A stretch of 7,088 bases of DNA, taken from positions 1,034-8,121 of the forward strand of contig DCAF01000044.1 of NCBI GenBank assembly GCA_002311915.1, written 5' to 3'. Origin of the DNA: Sulfurovum sp. UBA1140 (GTDB taxonomy: Bacteria > Campylobacterota > Campylobacteria > Campylobacterales > Sulfurovaceae). Below are positions 6,336-7,088 of the stretch, one piece after another. The translations under genes and the position numbers were made by a program. Each line of letters opens with the position of its first letter. The first letter of the stretch is position 1. The notes under the pieces are model-generated. The model did no database searches. It saw nothing but the letters and a program-made list of their open reading frames with translations, and was not told where the DNA came from.

Positions 6336-6401
6336 ACCATTTTTAAGCCTTGGAAACCCCAAAAAAATGGTCAGGTACCGTTTTTTTGGGCTTTCTAGCC
6401 C
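6336..6401 (+). promoter_or_regulatory. Structured rpsL 5' leader, possible attenuator
   Basis: Three pairings compete. P1: ACCATTTTT (6336-6344) is perfectly complementary to AAAAATGGT (6363-6371). Hairpin A: 6358-6371 pairs with 6377-6390, giving a 14-bp stem (CCC, seven A, T, GGT against ACC, G, seven T, GGG, with one T-G wobble) and a 5-base loop. Hairpin B: GGGCT (6388-6392) pairs with AGCCC (6397-6401) around a 4-base loop, followed by AGATTTTAATT. P1 and A share 6363-6371; A and B share 6388-6390. Hairpin A has the A-tract/stem/T-tract form of a bidirectional terminator. The layout resembles a switch between two states; no ligand or protein is known. If transcription starts near 6338 the first bases of P1 may be absent. 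Confidence 0.5.
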
Positions 6402-6421
6402 AGATTTTAATTCAATGATAG

Positions 6422-6436
6422 AAAGGAATTGTATTG
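6422..6436 (+). promoter_or_regulatory. rpsL RBS fixing a TTG start codon
   Basis: AAAGGA at 6422-6427 lies 6 bases before TTG at 6434-6436. An in-frame TAG at 6419-6421 rules out any start further upstream, and the only other codons between are AAA, GGA, ATT and GTA. The TTG gives the canonical S12 N-terminus MPTINQL, so it is the start. Confidence 0.88.
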
Positions 6437-6808
6437 CCTACAATTAACCAATTGGTTCGTAAAGAACGTAAAAAAGTGATTAAGAAATCAAAATCACCAG
6501 CACTAATGAGTTGTCCTCAAAGAAGAGGGGTATGTACAAGAGTTTATACAACAACTCCAAAAAAACCTAACTCAGCTTTAAGAAAAGTTGCAAAAGTTAG
6601 ATTGACAAGTGGATTTGAAGTTATTTCATACATCGGTGGAGAAGGGCATAACCTTCAAGAGCACTCAATCGTACTTGTACGTGGTGGTAGAATCAAAGAT
6701 TTACCTGGTGTTAAGTATCATATTGTTCGTGGTGCATTGGATGCATCTGGTGTTAACGGTAGAAGAGTTGCTCGTTCTAAATACGGTACTAAAAAACCAA
6801 AAAACTAA
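6434..6808 (+). CDS. rpsL: 30S ribosomal protein S12
   Basis: S12 lies at the decoding centre of the 30S subunit and helps control translational accuracy. The 124-residue protein is complete and matches the family over its length: MPTINQLVRK at the start, CPQRRGVCTRVYTTTPKKPNSALRK (split here by position, 27-51), GGEGHNLQEHS (68-78), RGGRIKDLPGVKYH (83-96), and the C-terminal RSKYGTKKPKN. Lys43 and Lys88, whose substitution gives streptomycin resistance in other bacteria, are unchanged, as is Asp89, the residue that is methylthiolated in E. coli. The start codon is TTG, unusual for a highly expressed gene. It is the first gene of the str operon here, driven by its own promoter rather than following rpoC; the gene upstream is divergent aguB. 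The gap to rpsG is unusually long. Confidence 0.98.
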   Translation: MPTINQLVRKERKKVIKKSKSPALMSCPQRRGVCTRVYTTTPKKPNSALRKVAKVRLTSGFEVISYIGGEGHNLQEHSIVLVRGGRIKDLPGVKYHIVRGALDASGVNGRRVARSKYGTKKPKN

Positions 6809-6956
6809 AAAATATAACTTTTAGTTACATCAACAGTGAGCGAGGCTAAAGCCATCGTTTCCAAATTAGAGATAAAAAGAAGACCCAGTTTGCCTCAGTA
6901 TCCTTAGGGGAGACAGATTGAGTAAATCGATATATTAGATTGAAGGAAAATATAAT
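6809..6956 (+). promoter_or_regulatory. rpsL-rpsG intercistronic region with two stem-loops
   Basis: A non-coding 148-base gap separates two genes of one operon. Stem-loop 1: 6838-6846 pairs with 6851-6860 around loop TAAA, 9 bp with one bulged A at 6854 and two G-U pairs. Stem-loop 2: 6886-6896 pairs with 6910-6920, 11 positions with two G-U pairs and one C-A mismatch, around a 13-base loop. AATC (6925-6928) may pair with GATT at 6916-6919 or at 6938-6941, the latter next to the rpsG ribosome binding site AAGGA (6943-6947, 9 bases before ATG). In E. coli the S7 protein binds this same intercistronic region and represses translation; the equivalent role here is inference from position and structure. 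Confidence 0.5.
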
Positions 6957-7088
6957 ATGAGAAGAAGAAAAGCACCCGTTAGACCAGTATTGCCAGATCC
7001 AATACATGGTTCTAAAGTTTTAACAAAGTTTATTAATGCCGTAATGTTAGATGGTAAAAAAGTAACAGCAGAAAAAATTATGTATGCT
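6957..7088 (+). CDS. rpsG: 30S ribosomal protein S7, 5' part
   Basis: S7 is a primary binder of the 16S rRNA 3' major domain and starts assembly of the 30S head; in E. coli it also represses its own operon. Only the first 44 codons are present, of about 156 expected; the frame is open to the last base of the window, so the truncation is only the window edge. The N-terminus MRRRKAPVRP, then LPDPIHGS, KFINAVMLDGKK and TAEKI match the family. AAGGA at 6943-6947 is the ribosome binding site. fusA would be the expected next gene beyond the window. Confidence 0.96.
   Translation, partial: MRRRKAPVRPVLPDPIHGSKVLTKFINAVMLDGKKVTAEKIMYA

Noticed and set aside
1..7088. CRISPR array, tRNA, rRNA, insertion sequence or phage attachment site
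   Set aside because: I looked for spaced direct repeats, cloverleaf and CCA-type ends, transposase motifs and terminal inverted repeats and saw none.

Overview
The window is ordinary chromosomal DNA from an AT-rich bacterium of the Campylobacterota (the former Epsilonproteobacteria), most likely a Sulfurimonas- or Sulfurovum-like free-living sulfur/nitrogen oxidiser or a relative. The placement is an inference from four things: a bamA gene diverging from a monofunctional tyrA (an arrangement I recall from Campylobacter); compact tail-to-tail and overlapping genes; promoters with a clear -10 box but no recognisable -35; and the sequences of S12 and S7. I ran no database search.

Layout. Bases 1-124 are the 3' flank of bamA and hold a terminator-like set of repeats. 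Bases 125-2389 (minus) are bamA, the outer-membrane beta-barrel assembly protein. A 110-base divergent promoter region follows. The plus strand then carries tyrA (prephenate dehydrogenase, 2500-3330) overlapping by 14 bases a periplasmic DUF2279/YfiM-like protein of unknown role (3317-4135). Tail-to-tail with it, 4 bases away, is a small minus-strand lipoprotein with one PKD domain (4140-4577). An AT-rich spacer is followed by two minus-strand genes: a truncated haemoglobin (4832-5326) with its own terminator, and upstream of it an N-carbamoylputrescine amidohydrolase (aguB, 5390-6262). From a second divergent promoter region the plus strand begins the str operon: rpsL (S12, 6434-6808, TTG start), a 148-base intercistronic region, and the first 44 codons of rpsG (S7), cut by the window end.

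The proteins serve unrelated housekeeping jobs: outer-membrane biogenesis, tyrosine synthesis, polyamine synthesis, O2/NO-related haem chemistry and translation. There is no mobile element, CRISPR array, tRNA, rRNA or defence cassette, and no convincing new multi-gene system. The signals most worth following are RNA-level. The rpsL 5' leader can form mutually exclusive hairpins that look like an attenuator. The rpsL-rpsG gap can fold into two irregular stem-loops, in the same place where the E. coli str mRNA is bound by S7. Smaller curiosities are a probable near-leaderless aguB, operator-like dyads at the tyrA and rpsL promoters, a long-form truncated globin, and an 18-bp perfect palindrome inside tyrA.
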